Both the position numbers and the translations under genes were made by a program. A stretch of 28,434 nucleotides of DNA, taken from IMG/VR virus record IMGVR_UViG_3300024359_000029, positions 1 to 28,434 of that record; one strand, written 5' to 3'. Source of the stretch: a virus. The notes under the pieces are model-generated. The model was not told where the DNA came from, made no database searches, and worked only from the letters and a program-made list of their open reading frames with translations. Within the stretch, counting starts at the first letter, position 1; each line of letters starts with the position of its first letter. This document shows, piece by piece, positions 27,843 through 28,434 of the stretch.

Positions 27843-28434
27843 TATTAGATGCAGATAGTTTAATTTATTCAGCTTGTTTTAATGTAGAAACATTAGATGA
27901 GGCTAAGAATAAGTTTGATAACTATTTAGGCTATGTTTTAAAGGATTTAAGCGACATTTGTGAGTTCGATGATATTTGGATATGCAATGGCTCTAAAAAT
28001 AACTTTAGAGTGGCTTTAAATAAGCAATACAAGGCTAATAGAACACAAGAAAGACCTGCATTTTTGTCAGATTTACATAATCACGTAAAAAAAGAGTTTA
28101 ATTCTTATTGGGTTGATGGTTATGAAACAGATGATGTTGTTGCTACCTTATGGAAACAATCTTGCGATGAATTAGGTGAGAATAATGTAATTATCGCTGC
28201 TAATGATAAAGACTACAAGCAATTTCCTTGTTGGTTTTTTGATACTTACTACTCCAGAAGAGAGTTGGTTAAGATAGAAGATTTTGAGGCTAAGTATAAC
28301 TTTTATCATCAAATGATAATGGGAGATACTGCTGATAATGTAAAATACTTTAAAGGTTATGGTAAAGCTAAAGCACATAAAATACTTAAAGGTGCTAAAA
28401 CAGAGTTTGCTTTAATCAGAAGAGTTTATAGTTT
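27833..28434 (+). CDS. 5'-3' exonuclease / flap endonuclease, partial, apparent ATC start
   Basis: At least 200 residues are present and the gene runs past the window end. It begins (A)TC-encoded residue, then RLILDADSLIYSA, the N-terminal metal-binding strand of the FEN family with Asp in LDAD. Further motifs: 'GYETDDVVATLWKQ' (acidic pair), 'AANDKDYKQF' and 'IMGDTADNVKYFKGYGKAKA', the conserved helix-hairpin-helix DNA-binding site. It would remove primers or degrade host DNA, as T7 gp6 or T4 RNase H do. In frame, a stop (TAA) stands at 27827-27829 and no ATG, GTG or TTG comes before the first conserved motif, so ATC at 27833 is the only start with a ribosome binding site at the right distance. 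A change of that C to G would restore ATG. Confidence 0.8.
   Translation, partial: MRLILDADSLIYSACFNVETLDEAKNKFDNYLGYVLKDLSDICEFDDIWICNGSKNNFRVALNKQYKANRTQERPAFLSDLHNHVKKEFNSYWVDGYETDDVVATLWKQSCDELGENNVIIAANDKDYKQFPCWFFDTYYSRRELVKIEDFEAKYNFYHQMIMGDTADNVKYFKGYGKAKAHKILKGAKTEFALIRRVYS

Noticed and set aside
28172-28378. Minus-strand 68-residue frame near the right end
   Set aside because: Antisense shadow of the exonuclease gene, which has conserved catalytic motifs.

Overview
The window is a contiguous piece of a tailed-phage genome (long non-contractile tail, siphovirus-like) that infects a member of the Bacteroidota, most likely a flavobacterium. Grounds seen directly: very A+T-rich sequence (roughly one third G+C by eye), tightly packed and overlapping genes, A-rich leaders with almost no Shine-Dalgarno sequences, and several promoters of the Bacteroidota house-keeping type (TTG, 19 bp, TAnnTTTG). 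A tape-measure protein, terminase, portal, capsid and lysis genes identify it as a phage. No integrase, repressor of known type, tRNA, CRISPR array or insertion sequence was seen.

Layout. (1) Positions 1-3573, leftward: an early/accessory operon read from a house-keeping promoter at 3544-3573 and ending at a hairpin terminator at 288-326. It encodes a DnaA-domain-IV-like protein, a small C5-methyltransferase-like protein, a cysteine-rich lipoprotein, an HTH protein, a T5orf172 (GIY-YIG) nuclease-like protein and unknowns. (2) 3618-24563, rightward: structural, lysis and packaging genes, in an order unlike lambda/HK97. They run: tail assembly chaperone (with a -1 frameshift extension), tail completion proteins, baseplate/tail-tip proteins, tape measure, XkdF-like protease, scaffold, major capsid protein, tail-tube-like protein, portal, connector, lectin-like fibre protein, lysis cassette, small and large terminase. 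(3) 25182-25503: an intergenic block with hairpins, paired repeats and a textbook promoter; it is a candidate cos/pac and control region. (4) 25504-28434, rightward: an early operon with a PD-(D/E)XK resolvase-like nuclease, a sigma-70-family factor, unknowns, and a 5'-3' exonuclease cut by the window end.

How it may work together: host sigma factor would start the two divergent early units (promoters at 3544-3573 and 25455-25484). The phage sigma factor (26252-26821) may then switch on the structural genes through a recurring CGTTAYA-type element found in the gaps before 3633, 11758, 13608 and 16092. Three mobile nucleases sit between structural genes (12868, 15061, 24594). Two of these carry their own TATATTTG promoters that would give almost leaderless transcripts.

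Most notable points: the -1 frameshift in the chaperone gene; the exonuclease gene whose only sensible start is ATC behind a perfect ribosome binding site, where one base separates it from a normal ATGA overlap; the shared late-promoter-like element; a membrane-anchored GAF-like protein in the lysis region; and the structured intergenic block beside the terminase genes. Eight small or partial coding regions not evident from simple long-ORF calling are included (9395, 12741, 18778, 21651, 21844, the -1 frame at 4151-4414, the corrected start at 3516, and 27833-end).
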